In this document: piece after piece, positions 36,023-44,274 of the stretch
Layout: each line of letters starts with the position of its first letter
Numbering within the stretch: the first letter of the stretch is position 1
NCBI GenBank assembly: GCA_022760475.1
Contig: JALEFZ010000069.1
Location: forward strand, 62,001-126,000
DNA from: Bacteroidia bacterium
GTDB lineage: Bacteria; Bacteroidota; Bacteroidia; J057
Direction: 5' to 3'
DNA length: 64,000 nucleotides
Position numbers and translations under genes: made by a program
The notes under the pieces: model-generated
Database searches by the model: none
What the model was told of the DNA's origin: nothing
The model's input: only the letters and a program-made list of their open reading frames with translations

Positions 36023-36904
36023 ATGGTGTACAGTACCCACAATTTACAGGAGCTCATTGAAGCCATAAGAAAAAGAAATGTAATTCTTTTTGTTGGAGGT
36101 GGGGTATCGATGAATCTGGGACTTCCCTCCTGGGACAAATTGATCGATCGATTGGCCAAAGATCTTGGTTTTGACAACGAGGTATTTCGGTCGTATGGAG
36201 ACCATTTGATCCTGGCCGAATACTATAAAATGAATAAGGGCATTGGGCCTCTTAGGAGTTGGATGGACAGGAAGTGGCACAACACAGACAAGGTCAATAT
36301 CCGTGAATCCAGGATACATCAATTAATAGTAGAACTAGACTTTTCATTAATATATACCACCAATTACGATAGATGGATTGAATTTGCCTTTGACGAGTAT
36401 GAAAAGCCGTATGTCAAAATTGCTGACGTAACGGATATCAAGCGGAGCAGAGAGGGGGTTACGCAAATCGTAAAGTTTCATGGAGACTTTGACAATGATT
36501 CTTCTATTGTCCTTACGGAGAGTTCCTATTTTGACCGCCTGGATTTTGAAACACCTTTGGACATCAAATTAAGGGCAGATGTCCTTGGAAAATCAATCCT
36601 TTTTATCGGCTATAGCCTTTCAGATATCAATATCAGGTACCTGCTCTATAAATTGAATAAGATGTGGCAATCCGCCAAGAATAACGAAGCCAAGCCCAAG
36701 TCATTCATTTTACTCATGCAGCCCAATCCAGTCCAGGAACTGGTCTTGGAAAAACGAGGCATAGTTACCATAATATCTCAAAATGAGGATTTTGGTAAAG
36801 GCCTGGAAGAATTTTTGGAAACCCTTTATAAGGAAACCTATCAACAAGATGTACCTGCACCAATCATTTCGATGAAAAAGAAAAAGAAGAAAAACAAAAA
36901 CTGA
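36023..36904 (+). CDS. SIR2-family protein, stand-alone
   Basis: 293 residues, a single SIR2_2-type domain. The NAD-binding marks are [13 protein letters not shown] at 25-37 (in place of the usual GAG-S), TTNYD at 112-116, KFHGDF with H153 in the place of the catalytic His, and [15 protein letters not shown] at 195-209. The C-terminus ends in an unusual run of Lys and Asn. In many bacteria similar SIR2 domains are the NAD-cleaving part of abortive-infection systems fused to or encoded next to a sensor; here there is no obvious partner. It follows the kinase gene by 62 bases. The role is unknown; deacylase or NADase activity are alternatives. Confidence 0.75.
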   Translation: MVYSTHNLQELIEAIRKRNVILFVGGGVSMNLGLPSWDKLIDRLAKDLGFDNEVFRSYGDHLILAEYYKMNKGIGPLRSWMDRKWHNTDKVNIRESRIHQLIVELDFSLIYTTNYDRWIEFAFDEYEKPYVKIADVTDIKRSREGVTQIVKFHGDFDNDSSIVLTESSYFDRLDFETPLDIKLRADVLGKSILFIGYSLSDINIRYLLYKLNKMWQSAKNNEAKPKSFILLMQPNPVQELVLEKRGIVTIISQNEDFGKGLEEFLETLYKETYQQDVPAPIISMKKKKKKNKN

Positions 36905-36908
36905 TCAT

Positions 36909-37613
36909 CTACGCCTTATTAGGTCTAAGTCTCTCTATCCGAAAACTATCCTCCAGCCATCTTGAGATCTCCAGAGCGACAGCTTCTGCTTGTTGGTAAA
37001 GCATAAAGTGTCCTGCGCCTGGGATAAAAACAGCATTTTCTATAAGTTTCACTGGGAATACCCTGTCGTCTTTTCCATGAATGTGAATAAAAGGCACATT
37101 GATTTCCTGCCCCTCCCAGGAAACAATCTTATCAGCCCCCCATACCCTGTGATTGGTAGAAGCATTCATGAACATATCTTGCAAAAGTTTCTGTTCTTCA
37201 ATATCGGTTATTCCTGCAAAGGGAGCCCAATATGGCAATAATTTGTAGCGCAATTTTCCTTTAAACAATTGATAAATAGGCAATCTCTCAGCCAAGGGAA
37301 AAAACCATGGCCTTTGGTCATTTTTCTTTAAAGTTGAAAGAAGTATGAGCCCATGACACTTAGCTGGAAGTTGGGGGATAATTTCCTGCATGATAATCCC
37401 TCCGAAAGAGGTTCCCATCAGGATGAATTCATCATCATAGGCTTCAATGGGGGCTGCCATTCGTTTGGCATAGGCCTCTATGGCTTCATGGGGATAGGGT
37501 TCCAGCCATTCTATAAGCTCAAAATCAGAGAAATATTGGCGAAGCCTATTATAAATCCTTCCATCTACCCCAAGACCTGGAATTGCAAATATTCTACATG
37601 TATTCAACTGCAT
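36909..37613 (-). CDS. Alpha/beta hydrolase
   Basis: 234 residues from ATG 37613; an ATG at 37652 would overlap the divergent gene. The opening CRIFAIPGLGVDGRIY is the oxyanion loop, S69 in LMGTSFGGIIM is the nucleophile, and HIHGKDDRVFPV and GAGHFMLYQQ hold the acid and the His of the triad. It is a general hydrolase (esterase, lipase or thioesterase); no substrate can be inferred. The gene ends four bases after the convergent SIR2 gene and no terminator is visible between them. Confidence 0.82.
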   Translation of the reverse strand: MQLNTCRIFAIPGLGVDGRIYNRLRQYFSDFELIEWLEPYPHEAIEAYAKRMAAPIEAYDDEFILMGTSFGGIIMQEIIPQLPAKCHGLILLSTLKKNDQRPWFFPLAERLPIYQLFKGKLRYKLLPYWAPFAGITDIEEQKLLQDMFMNASTNHRVWGADKIVSWEGQEINVPFIHIHGKDDRVFPVKLIENAVFIPGAGHFMLYQQAEAVALEISRWLEDSFRIERLRPNKA

Positions 37614-37650
37614 GATGCTTCTTTTTTGGCTATCATCTATATTTACCCCC

Positions 37651-38265
37651 ATGGATACAATTTACTTTATCCCAATAGCAGTCTTATTGATTGGGGGTGC
37701 CTTTGTAATTGGGATGCTACGAAATCGGAAGTTCGATCAAATACAAAAACTGCATAAACAGCTATCTGTTCAATTAGGGCTATCACTTTCTTACCTTAAT
37801 CATAGAGATTTCACCATTTTTGGTAAATACCAATCTTACCAGCTAAGGATCGAAACAGTTGAATTGCCATCTTCAGATGGTAGCTCAAAATTAACCGCTG
37901 TAAAGTGTAGCATTCCAATGGTCAATCCCCAACTCAAAGTATTAAGAATTGAAAAAAAGGAAGAATCGTTTGAGTATTTCAATCACATCGCCGCCATTAC
38001 CCGCCCCATTTCCATGCCGCACAATATTGGTGAATGGTTAAATATCACTACAAATGACATGATGTTTGCCAGTATTCTTTTATCAGATGACCTGAAAATC
38101 AGCATATTTGAAAACTTAAACCCTCTGAAAAATAGCATAGTCTTTATTGAAGGAGAAGAGTTGGCCTTTATTGGATTGGAGTTGATTGAGGATGAGTCCC
38201 GAATCGAGCTATATAAAAAGGGAGTAGAGCTATTGGTAGAAATCAAAAATGAGTTGAACCCTTGA
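37651..38265 (+). CDS. Hypothetical protein with N-terminal membrane anchor
   Basis: 204 residues from ATG 37651; an earlier start at 37612 would overlap the hydrolase start. One membrane helix (about 5-22) is followed by a short basic stretch (RNRKFDQIQK) and a soluble beta-rich domain with VKCSIPMVNPQLKVLRIE and FIEGEELAFIGLELI. I recognise no family. It ends two bases before a convergent methyltransferase gene and is head-to-head with the hydrolase. Confidence 0.55.
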   Translation: MDTIYFIPIAVLLIGGAFVIGMLRNRKFDQIQKLHKQLSVQLGLSLSYLNHRDFTIFGKYQSYQLRIETVELPSSDGSSKLTAVKCSIPMVNPQLKVLRIEKKEESFEYFNHIAAITRPISMPHNIGEWLNITTNDMMFASILLSDDLKISIFENLNPLKNSIVFIEGEELAFIGLELIEDESRIELYKKGVELLVEIKNELNP

Positions 38266-38267
38266 AA

Positions 38268-38921
38268 TCATTTAATTTTATACCATGCTGTGCCACGAAT
38301 AAAATTTTGGAAATAGAAAGACTCACTGGCAAGTTTAAATCCCTGATTTGAAAATATCTCATCAAAAGGCGCTAAAGACTGGTTTGCTAAGCCACTTACC
38401 CATCTAAAAAACAAATACATAGCGTCTAAAAGTGGTTTCCTCCAACTTGGTTTCTCTTTCAGAAAGAAATCGGCTACCAATAGTTTGCCCCTTGTTTTCA
38501 AATTCCTTTGAAGCCTATTTAGTAGTTTAACAAGCATCCTCGATTCGAATAAATCAAAGAAAAAAAAACCCAAAATAGCGTCAAATTCTTCGTTCAACTG
38601 AAGGTTCTCTGCCCTATCATGAACTAAATTCACCTTTAATCTTTGTACAGGACTCAGGTTATTGATCCTTTGTTTACTTTTTTCCATCATTACTTGAGAA
38701 GGCTCTACATAAACCAACAATTCAGGCTCCACGATTTTAAAAATCTCAGAGATTATCCAACCTGTTCCCCCTCCAAGAATTAAGAGTTTATCTCCATTTC
38801 TTAAATATTGGAGTAAATCTACTTGTACCATGCGGATTGCCTTCCCATAGATCCATGTGGCTAAGGAATCATAAACTGGGGCTATGAAATCGAAATTATT
38901 TTTTGTTTTCTCCTGCTTCAT
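38268..38921 (-). CDS. SAM-dependent methyltransferase, class I
   Basis: 217 residues. FDFIAPVYDSLATWIYG near the N-terminus resembles the UbiE/COQ5-like group, LLILGGGTGWIISEIF is motif I (SAM-binding), VYVEPSQVMMEKSKQ is the acidic strand end, and AILGFFFFDLFES is motif II. The start overlaps the stop of the UbiA-like gene by four bases (ATGA), so they are translationally coupled. Together they may modify and transfer a prenyl or aromatic group, such as a quinone-like compound. Confidence 0.82.
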   Translation of the reverse strand: MKQEKTKNNFDFIAPVYDSLATWIYGKAIRMVQVDLLQYLRNGDKLLILGGGTGWIISEIFKIVEPELLVYVEPSQVMMEKSKQRINNLSPVQRLKVNLVHDRAENLQLNEEFDAILGFFFFDLFESRMLVKLLNRLQRNLKTRGKLLVADFFLKEKPSWRKPLLDAMYLFFRWVSGLANQSLAPFDEIFSNQGFKLASESFYFQNFIRGTAWYKIK

Positions 38922-39760
38922 GGAAGAAAAAGTAGTGTAAAAGGAATGAAAAATACCCCATCCCCAAGAAAGCGGTATCTTTCATTGATTCGGAAGAACT
39001 CGGGTTTTTCATTGATCCACAAAAGCAAACAGCCCATAGCCAAAAAGACTAACTGTATGGCTATGGTATCCAGTTTGTTTTGCCATATCAGCAGGCAGAT
39101 ACCTGTTAGGATGATGATTCCCAATAAAGCCCTAACCAATATATGTATACGTTTTTTTCCCATTGCCAAGGCCAGAGAAGTGTGGCCATCCAATTCATCT
39201 GTGTTGGCTTCATAGCTCGAAAATATCAGCAGGTTCATCATAGCAAGCAGAAAGAATTGGCCAAAAATCAGCCATACTGAAATTCCAGGCCATATTTGGT
39301 GGTAAGCAAAAGGGCCTCCCCATATTCCTAGGCTATAAATCAAGCCTACTCCAAGTTCTTTTTGAAGAAATATCGAGGTTTTGTTTCCTACCATCCAAAC
39401 CAATCCAAGATGTATCAGAACAAGCAGCCCCATGCCCATACCAAAAAGGATTATCGATACAGGCAGATAAAGAATTACCAAGCCAATCACAGCAAGGATT
39501 AGGAAGATCCAGGAAAAGCCAATGAAATTAAAATTTTGATGATGAAAAAGGTGCCTGCGGGTATGTGCATTTTCCTTAAGCCTATAGGCATCCATCAAAT
39601 GGTCGGTTGTATAAATTACCCAAACACTTATGGCCAACACTACCCACCATGCCCACGGCATTTCCAGCTCACTTGCTAGCAAAACCAGGATTGCAGAAGC
39701 CAGAGATCCTACTACAACGTCCAGACTTAATAGACTGATGATCTGGAAAATCCGCTTCAT
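38918..39760 (-). CDS. UbiA-like prenyltransferase family membrane protein
   Basis: 280 residues from ATG 39760; the frame opens earlier but would overlap folK. About eight hydrophobic helices. The first Asp-rich loop is YTTDHLMDAYRLKENAH, equivalent to the NDxxDxxxD of UbiA enzymes, and the second is YEANTDELDGHTSLALAMG, in the place of the DxExDxxxG motif. The order and spacing support the family, while several residues differ, so the substrate is uncertain. It lies between folK and a methyltransferase, with overlaps or short gaps on both sides. Confidence 0.7.
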   Translation of the reverse strand: MKRIFQIISLLSLDVVVGSLASAILVLLASELEMPWAWWVVLAISVWVIYTTDHLMDAYRLKENAHTRRHLFHHQNFNFIGFSWIFLILAVIGLVILYLPVSIILFGMGMGLLVLIHLGLVWMVGNKTSIFLQKELGVGLIYSLGIWGGPFAYHQIWPGISVWLIFGQFFLLAMMNLLIFSSYEANTDELDGHTSLALAMGKKRIHILVRALLGIIILTGICLLIWQNKLDTIAIQLVFLAMGCLLLWINEKPEFFRINERYRFLGDGVFFIPFTLLFLP

Positions 39761-39770
39761 ATAATGATGG

Positions 39771-40259
39771 CTAAAGAGCCAGAGGCTCAGAGATCCTTTC
39801 GGGAAGTTCTCCCCTGATTTGGTCAATATACTCTCCTATGCTTTTCGAATCTCCTGAAGGAATCCAATTGGGCTCCAGGTCTTTGAAAGGTAACAGGACA
39901 AAGCCCCTCTGGGTATACAAAGGATGGGGAAGCACGAGGGTCTCGCTTTCAAGCACTTGACCATTAAACTCAATGATGTCCAAATCAATGGTCCTTGGAC
40001 CCCATTTCAATGTCCTAACCCTGCCCATATCTCCTTCGACACCATTTAAGACCGCCAGTAAATGATGCGCCGAACCCGAAAAGGAAACTTCAGCTACTGC
40101 ATTTAAAAAATCTTCCTGCTCTGTAAATCCCCACGCCTTGCTTTTGTATACAGGCGATAGCCTGCTTACCTGGATTCCCGCCTGACTCATTTTCTGGAGG
40201 GAAATGTTCAGGTTATCCATCCTATTTCCCAAATTTGACCCTAATCCAATAAAAATCAT
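39771..40259 (-). CDS. folK: HPPK, 2-amino-4-hydroxy-6-hydroxymethyldihydropteridine diphosphokinase
   Basis: 162 residues, normal length. MIFIGLGSNLGNRMDNL is the opening, VSRLSPVYKSKAWGFTEQEDFLNAVAEV the pterin pocket region, and WGPRTIDLDIIEFNG the Mg/ATP-binding DxD region with HPLYTQRGFVLLPFKDLEP after it. It pyrophosphorylates the pterin for folate synthesis. Its end is 10 bases from the UbiA-like gene, so the three minus-strand genes form one operon. Confidence 0.96.
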   Translation of the reverse strand: MIFIGLGSNLGNRMDNLNISLQKMSQAGIQVSRLSPVYKSKAWGFTEQEDFLNAVAEVSFSGSAHHLLAVLNGVEGDMGRVRTLKWGPRTIDLDIIEFNGQVLESETLVLPHPLYTQRGFVLLPFKDLEPNWIPSGDSKSIGEYIDQIRGELPERISEPLAL

Positions 40260-40306
40260 CGATTATAATGCTCGTTTGATCTATATCTTATGAACGAAGC
40301 CTTTCG

Positions 40307-40337
40307 TTTCCGTAAGTTAAAGGTATCAATATATTTG
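40307..40337 (+). promoter_or_regulatory. Predicted sppA promoter
   Basis: TATATTTG (40330-40337) is an exact match to the -7 TAnnTTTG element, and TTTC starts exactly 19 bases upstream in the -33 position. The ATG of sppA lies 42 bases downstream. Confidence 0.55.
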
Positions 40338-40378
40338 AAAACTCAAGACACTAGGATTCACATAAATTTAATGCTTAC

Positions 40379-42166
40379 ATGAATTTTCTAAGATCATTTT
40401 TAGCGAGTTTGCTCGCAATTGTTGTAGGCTTTTTAGTAGCTATCCCCCTGATGTTCATTGTCATAGGCGGAATAATTGCAAGCGCTGGAAAGCAGGAAGC
40501 GGTAGTAGTTTCTCCCGGAACTGTGTTGGAAATCAAATTGAATAAACCAATAGTTGAAAATGCGGAAGATTCTCCCTTCGACTTTGACTTTGACGAATTA
40601 GGGGCCTTTGGATCTTCATCTTCAAATATGGGGCTTTGGCAAATTGTTCAAAACATTGACAAGGCCAAAAATGATCCCAACATCAACGGAATCTACCTGA
40701 ACCTTCAAGGAAGCGTGCCTACAGGATGGGCAAACATGACCACTATTAGGGAAGCACTGATAGATTTCAAGACTTCAGGCAAGTTTATCTACTCTTACGG
40801 GGAAGTCTATGGTGAGGGAGCTTACTATTTGGCCTCAGTTGCTGACTCTGTATTTATGGCTCCTGAAGGAATTTTTGAATTCAACGGACTGGCATCCAAC
40901 CCGGTATTCTTGACGGGCATGTTTGAAAAGCTGGATATCGAGCCCAGAATCTTTAGGGTAGGAACCTTCAAATCTGCTGTTGAGCCCTACTTCAGAAAGG
41001 ACATGAGTGAGCCCAGCCGCCTTCAGACTGAGAAGTATCTTGGGGTAATGTGGGAGTCATTCATTGAGGGTGTTTCTGTTTCAAGAAAAATCTCCAAAGA
41101 ACAACTGAATCAGACTGCTGAGACCTTCATGTTTGGACGTGGACAGGATGCACTTAACGCAGGACTGATCGACGGAACTACTTTTGATTCCGAAATGCTG
41201 AACAAAATTAAAGCTGCAGCAGGAAAAGATAAGTCCGAAAAGGTAAAATTCATAGGCCTAGGAAAATATATGAAAACTGCTGCTTCAAAAAGCAGGGTTT
41301 CCAAAAACAAAATTGCGGTAGTATTCGCTGAAGGAACCATCAACTCCGGCAAAAGCTCTGACGGAACTGTAGGTTCTGAGTCCATTGTTAAGGCACTACG
41401 CAAGGCCAGACTGGATGACAACGTAAAAGGCATAGTCCTTAGGGTAAACAGCCCAGGTGGCTCTGCATTGGCCTCTGACATGATTGCAGAGGAAATAAGG
41501 CTTTGTAGTGAAGCTAAGCCGATCGTCGCTTCTATGGGTAATGTAGCCGCTTCTGGGGGATACTACATCTCGGCACCCTGTGATAAAATATTTGCTCAAG
41601 AAAACACCATTACGGGTTCTATCGGGATTTTTGGAATTCTATGGGAGGCAGAAAAAGCCCTGGAGAAAAACATTGGGTTAACATTTGATGAGGTGGAAAC
41701 TCATAGCCATGCCAACATTGGTAACCCTACTTTCCCCATTGACAATGTCGAATCTGCCTTTATTCAGGCAAATGTCGAACACGGATATGGCAGGTTCATA
41801 CAAGTAGTGAAAGATGGAAGAAACTTTGCGGACTCTCTGGCAGTAGATAAAATCGCTCAAGGGCGTGTTTGGGCAGGCAAAGATGCCAAAGATATCAATC
41901 TTATTGACGAATTTGGGGACCTCTCTGACGCCATCGCTTATGTAAGTGAGCAGGTTGGGATCTCTGACGATCACAGGGTAATCCGTCTACCAAAGGTAAA
42001 AAATCCATTCGAGAAGTTGATCGAAGACATGACTCAGTCTTACCAGAACAAAGTAATCGAAGATCACCCAATGGGCAAAGAGCTTAAGAAAATTGAAGAA
42101 ATGAAAAGAATGATCCCGGAAAGCGGCCTTCACATGTTGATGCCTTATTACGACCAGATTCAGTAA
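40379..42166 (+). CDS. sppA: Signal peptide peptidase SppA, 67K type
   Basis: 595 residues, two tandem S49 domains with an N-terminal membrane anchor (about 8-31). The Ser/Lys dyad is split between domains as in E. coli: K198 in GTFKSAVEPYFR and S392 in MGNVAASGGYYIS. VNSPGGSALASDMIAEEI is the usual S49 loop, and VWAGKDAKDINLIDEFGDL marks the end. It degrades signal peptides after cleavage. A promoter with good spacing lies upstream and a terminator downstream. Confidence 0.95.
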   Translation: MNFLRSFLASLLAIVVGFLVAIPLMFIVIGGIIASAGKQEAVVVSPGTVLEIKLNKPIVENAEDSPFDFDFDELGAFGSSSSNMGLWQIVQNIDKAKNDPNINGIYLNLQGSVPTGWANMTTIREALIDFKTSGKFIYSYGEVYGEGAYYLASVADSVFMAPEGIFEFNGLASNPVFLTGMFEKLDIEPRIFRVGTFKSAVEPYFRKDMSEPSRLQTEKYLGVMWESFIEGVSVSRKISKEQLNQTAETFMFGRGQDALNAGLIDGTTFDSEMLNKIKAAAGKDKSEKVKFIGLGKYMKTAASKSRVSKNKIAVVFAEGTINSGKSSDGTVGSESIVKALRKARLDDNVKGIVLRVNSPGGSALASDMIAEEIRLCSEAKPIVASMGNVAASGGYYISAPCDKIFAQENTITGSIGIFGILWEAEKALEKNIGLTFDEVETHSHANIGNPTFPIDNVESAFIQANVEHGYGRFIQVVKDGRNFADSLAVDKIAQGRVWAGKDAKDINLIDEFGDLSDAIAYVSEQVGISDDHRVIRLPKVKNPFEKLIEDMTQSYQNKVIEDHPMGKELKKIEEMKRMIPESGLHMLMPYYDQIQ

Positions 42167-42190
42167 TTACAGGATTATTTCTTTTTTACT

Positions 42191-42226
42191 AATAGGGAGT
42201 TGTTTCAAGGAACAGCTCCCTATTTT
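42191..42226 (+). terminator. Terminator after sppA
   Basis: AATAGGGAGTTGTT pairs with AACAGCTCCCTATT (one G-T pair) around a TCAAGG loop and is followed by TTTCATTTT. Confidence 0.75.
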
Positions 42227-42260
42227 CATTTTCAAAGAATCTTGAGTAGGCACATAAAAA

Positions 42261-42285
42261 AAGGCTGCCTTTAACAGACAGCCTT
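42261..42285 (-). terminator. Terminator of tRNA-Gly
   Basis: AAGGCTG and CAGCCTT arms (42261-42267 and 42279-42285). Read on the minus strand, seven T follow. It lies directly after the 3' end of the tRNA. Confidence 0.8.
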
Positions 42286-42292
42286 AGTTTTG

Positions 42293-42365
42293 AGCGAGAG
42301 ACGGGATTCGAACCCGCGACCCCAACCTTGGCAAGGTTGTGCTCTACCAACTGAGCTACTCTCGC
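42293..42365 (-). tRNA. tRNA-Gly (anticodon GCC)
   Basis: Read on the minus strand: acceptor GCGAGAG/CTCTCGC, D arm with GCTCAGTTGGTAGAGC, anticodon stem CAACC/GGTTG holding loop TTGCCAA with anticodon GCC, and T arm GCGGG-TTCGAAT-CCCGT. The discriminator base is T and CCA is not encoded. 73 bases in all. Confidence 0.97.
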
Positions 42366-42375
42366 GATTGGGCTA

Positions 42376-42406
42376 CAAATGAAGATGATTATTTTATATT
42401 TTCAAA
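42376..42406 (-). promoter_or_regulatory. Predicted tRNA-Gly promoter
   Basis: On the minus strand TTTG is followed after exactly 19 bases by TTCATTTG, which has one mismatch to TAnnTTTG. The tRNA 5' end lies ten bases further on. Confidence 0.45.
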
Positions 42407-42430
42407 AAAAAAATGAAAAAAGATTTAGAT

Positions 42431-42832
42431 CTAGCCTGAAATATGTTGGACCTTCTTTCTCCAGTGGATAAATGATGCAATCCAAAAAACTAAGTACACC
42501 AAACTAAACATCCAATTGAGTTGGGTAAGGACGACTGTAAGGCCTGCACCGAACCCAAGAACCTGTAAGAAGAAAAAAGGATCCAAGGGCTTTTTAATTG
42601 AAATCGCCTTGATGGTGAGTTCCAACATGATCCATATCCTTTCAGTGAGGAAGGCGACAATCAGTAATATCCAGGATTGAAAATAGAGAGAGGAAGAGAT
42701 TAATAAGGTCGGGATGATTCCTTGAAGTAGATTGGGAAGGGTCATGAGTTTTCTAACCCGGAACAGTCCCTGGAAGAATATTGCTTGATGAATCAACAAT
42801 ACTGATGCTATAAATAGTAAAAGTAAGTCCAT
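42431..42832 (-). CDS. Small integral membrane protein
   Basis: 133 residues with four hydrophobic segments (about 2-20, 30-46, 52-70 and 90-125). MDLLLLFIASVLLIHQA is the opening and the C-terminus is basic (HWRKKVQHISG). I recognise no family or catalytic residue. It lies between the tRNA and rpe on the minus strand. The 213 bases between it and rpe hold only a short shadow frame. Confidence 0.5.
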   Translation of the reverse strand: MDLLLLFIASVLLIHQAIFFQGLFRVRKLMTLPNLLQGIIPTLLISSSLYFQSWILLIVAFLTERIWIMLELTIKAISIKKPLDPFFFLQVLGFGAGLTVVLTQLNWMFSLVYLVFWIASFIHWRKKVQHISG

Positions 42833-43045
42833 TATTGATAAAGACTATTTTAAACCGCTTCCATCTACATAATTTCCGATCTCCTGGTATTATAAGCGAC
42901 ATTAATTGAACCAATAAACGTAAGATATGTTCATTTAGATGCTTCAACAACTATGAAAATAATGGATTTATGGATTTTTTTGGTTCAAAAGATTCCATAT
43001 ACCAACTGGGTTAGCGGCCAAAAACACTGTTTACTGGGCTTCGGC

Positions 43046-43705
43046 CTAATTTCCTAAAAGCTGATTCAGCTTGGCTATATTTTTTTCCGGATTATCGGCT
43101 TTGAACACATAACTGCCAGCGACCAATACATCTGCACCTGCTTCCACCAAGGCTGGTGCAGTATTATGGTCTACCCCACCGTCTATTTCAATCAAAGCAC
43201 TGCTCCCTGTTCTCTCAATCATTTCTTTAAGATCTCTTACCTTTTGAATTGAGTATGGAATAAATTTTTGCCCCCCAAATCCAGGGTTAACCGTCATTAG
43301 ACATACCTGCTCTAATTCTGGTAAGATATACGCCAAACCATCAAGTGAGCTTGAGGGATTAACGGCTACCCCTGGTCTCATTCCAGCTTCCCGAATGGCA
43401 TGAATGACCCTGTCTAAATGTACCAAAGCTTCCAAATGCACTGTCAGGTTGTCAGCGCCTGCATCCTTAAAGGCCTGAATGTAGCGTGATGGCTTCTCAA
43501 TCATCAAATGAACGTCTAGAGGTTTTTTTGAAACTTCCTTTACCGCTTTTAGCACCGGAATTCCAAAGGATATATTTGGAACAAAATTACCATCCATGAT
43601 ATCACAGTGTATCCAGCCTGCCTCTGAACGATTAATCATTTCAATTTCTTCATCCAATTTGCCAAAATTAGATGCAAGGATAGAAGGGGCTACAATTTTC
43701 TTCAT
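43046..43705 (-). CDS. rpe: Ribulose-phosphate 3-epimerase
   Basis: 219 residues, a full-length TIM barrel. APSILASNFGKLDEEI is the start, HCDIMDGNFVPNISFG has the metal ligands H and D, HLMIEKP and MTVNPGFGGQKFI follow, and EIDGGVDHNTAPALVEAG has the second Asp. It interconverts ribulose-5-P and xylulose-5-P in the pentose phosphate path. It is preceded by a small membrane protein gene, 21 bases upstream, so the two are likely co-transcribed. Confidence 0.97.
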   Translation of the reverse strand: MKKIVAPSILASNFGKLDEEIEMINRSEAGWIHCDIMDGNFVPNISFGIPVLKAVKEVSKKPLDVHLMIEKPSRYIQAFKDAGADNLTVHLEALVHLDRVIHAIREAGMRPGVAVNPSSSLDGLAYILPELEQVCLMTVNPGFGGQKFIPYSIQKVRDLKEMIERTGSSALIEIDGGVDHNTAPALVEAGADVLVAGSYVFKADNPEKNIAKLNQLLGN

Positions 43706-43726
43706 TTCTATGAAGCCTTTTTTTTG

Positions 43727-44206
43727 TTAAAAATAAAGTTTTCGGGTAGAGGGTAAACTTAGGTAAATAAGGAAAAAAACACCTATCAGGGCAAAAAGGG
43801 AATTAATCGCTATCGACTCTGAGATGGGATGTGGGTTCATTACAGATCCAATTTCCCTATTTAAAAGAATCCCAGCATCAGTACTCAACAAATAACTGAA
43901 GTAAGCAAATCCAAAGGTGAGTACGCCTGTAAGGATCATGGTGGTATACCAACCCAAGGCAGAGTACAACCTTAGGCCTATTCCAATGATAATAAGTGCC
44001 AGAGGTAGATTAAAAAGTGCTAGCTCTTTCCTGATGAATTTGAAATTCGCAAAGATAGGAATGAATAGTTCTCGACTTTCTCCTCGTTCTATGAGCATAA
44101 AGAGCAACACAAAAAACAAGGTCGAAAAGCCTGTAACGAGAAGTATTCCCGAGAAAAATTGAATGAAGTTTTTTTCCGTCCTGAATATTTTCAGCTCACT
44201 GCTCAT
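43727..44206 (-). CDS. Membrane protein of unknown function
   Basis: 159 residues with four hydrophobic segments: about 13-35, 57-70, 75-95 and 130-150. The loop between the third and fourth contains REIGSVMNPHPISESIAIN. No motif is recognised. It lies just upstream of rpe in the same direction. Confidence 0.55.
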   Translation of the reverse strand: MSSELKIFRTEKNFIQFFSGILLVTGFSTLFFVLLFMLIERGESRELFIPIFANFKFIRKELALFNLPLALIIIGIGLRLYSALGWYTTMILTGVLTFGFAYFSYLLSTDAGILLNREIGSVMNPHPISESIAINSLFALIGVFFLIYLSLPSTRKLYF

Positions 44207-44274
44207 GAGGATGGATTGAAATTCGAGCTTTGAAGCTAAATAAATATTCCAACCGATCCAATTTGATTAATCCA

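Noticed and set aside
42753-42950. 65-codon minus-strand frame between the small membrane protein and rpe
   Set aside because: It overlaps the membrane protein gene, has no signal or domain features and no plausible start context.
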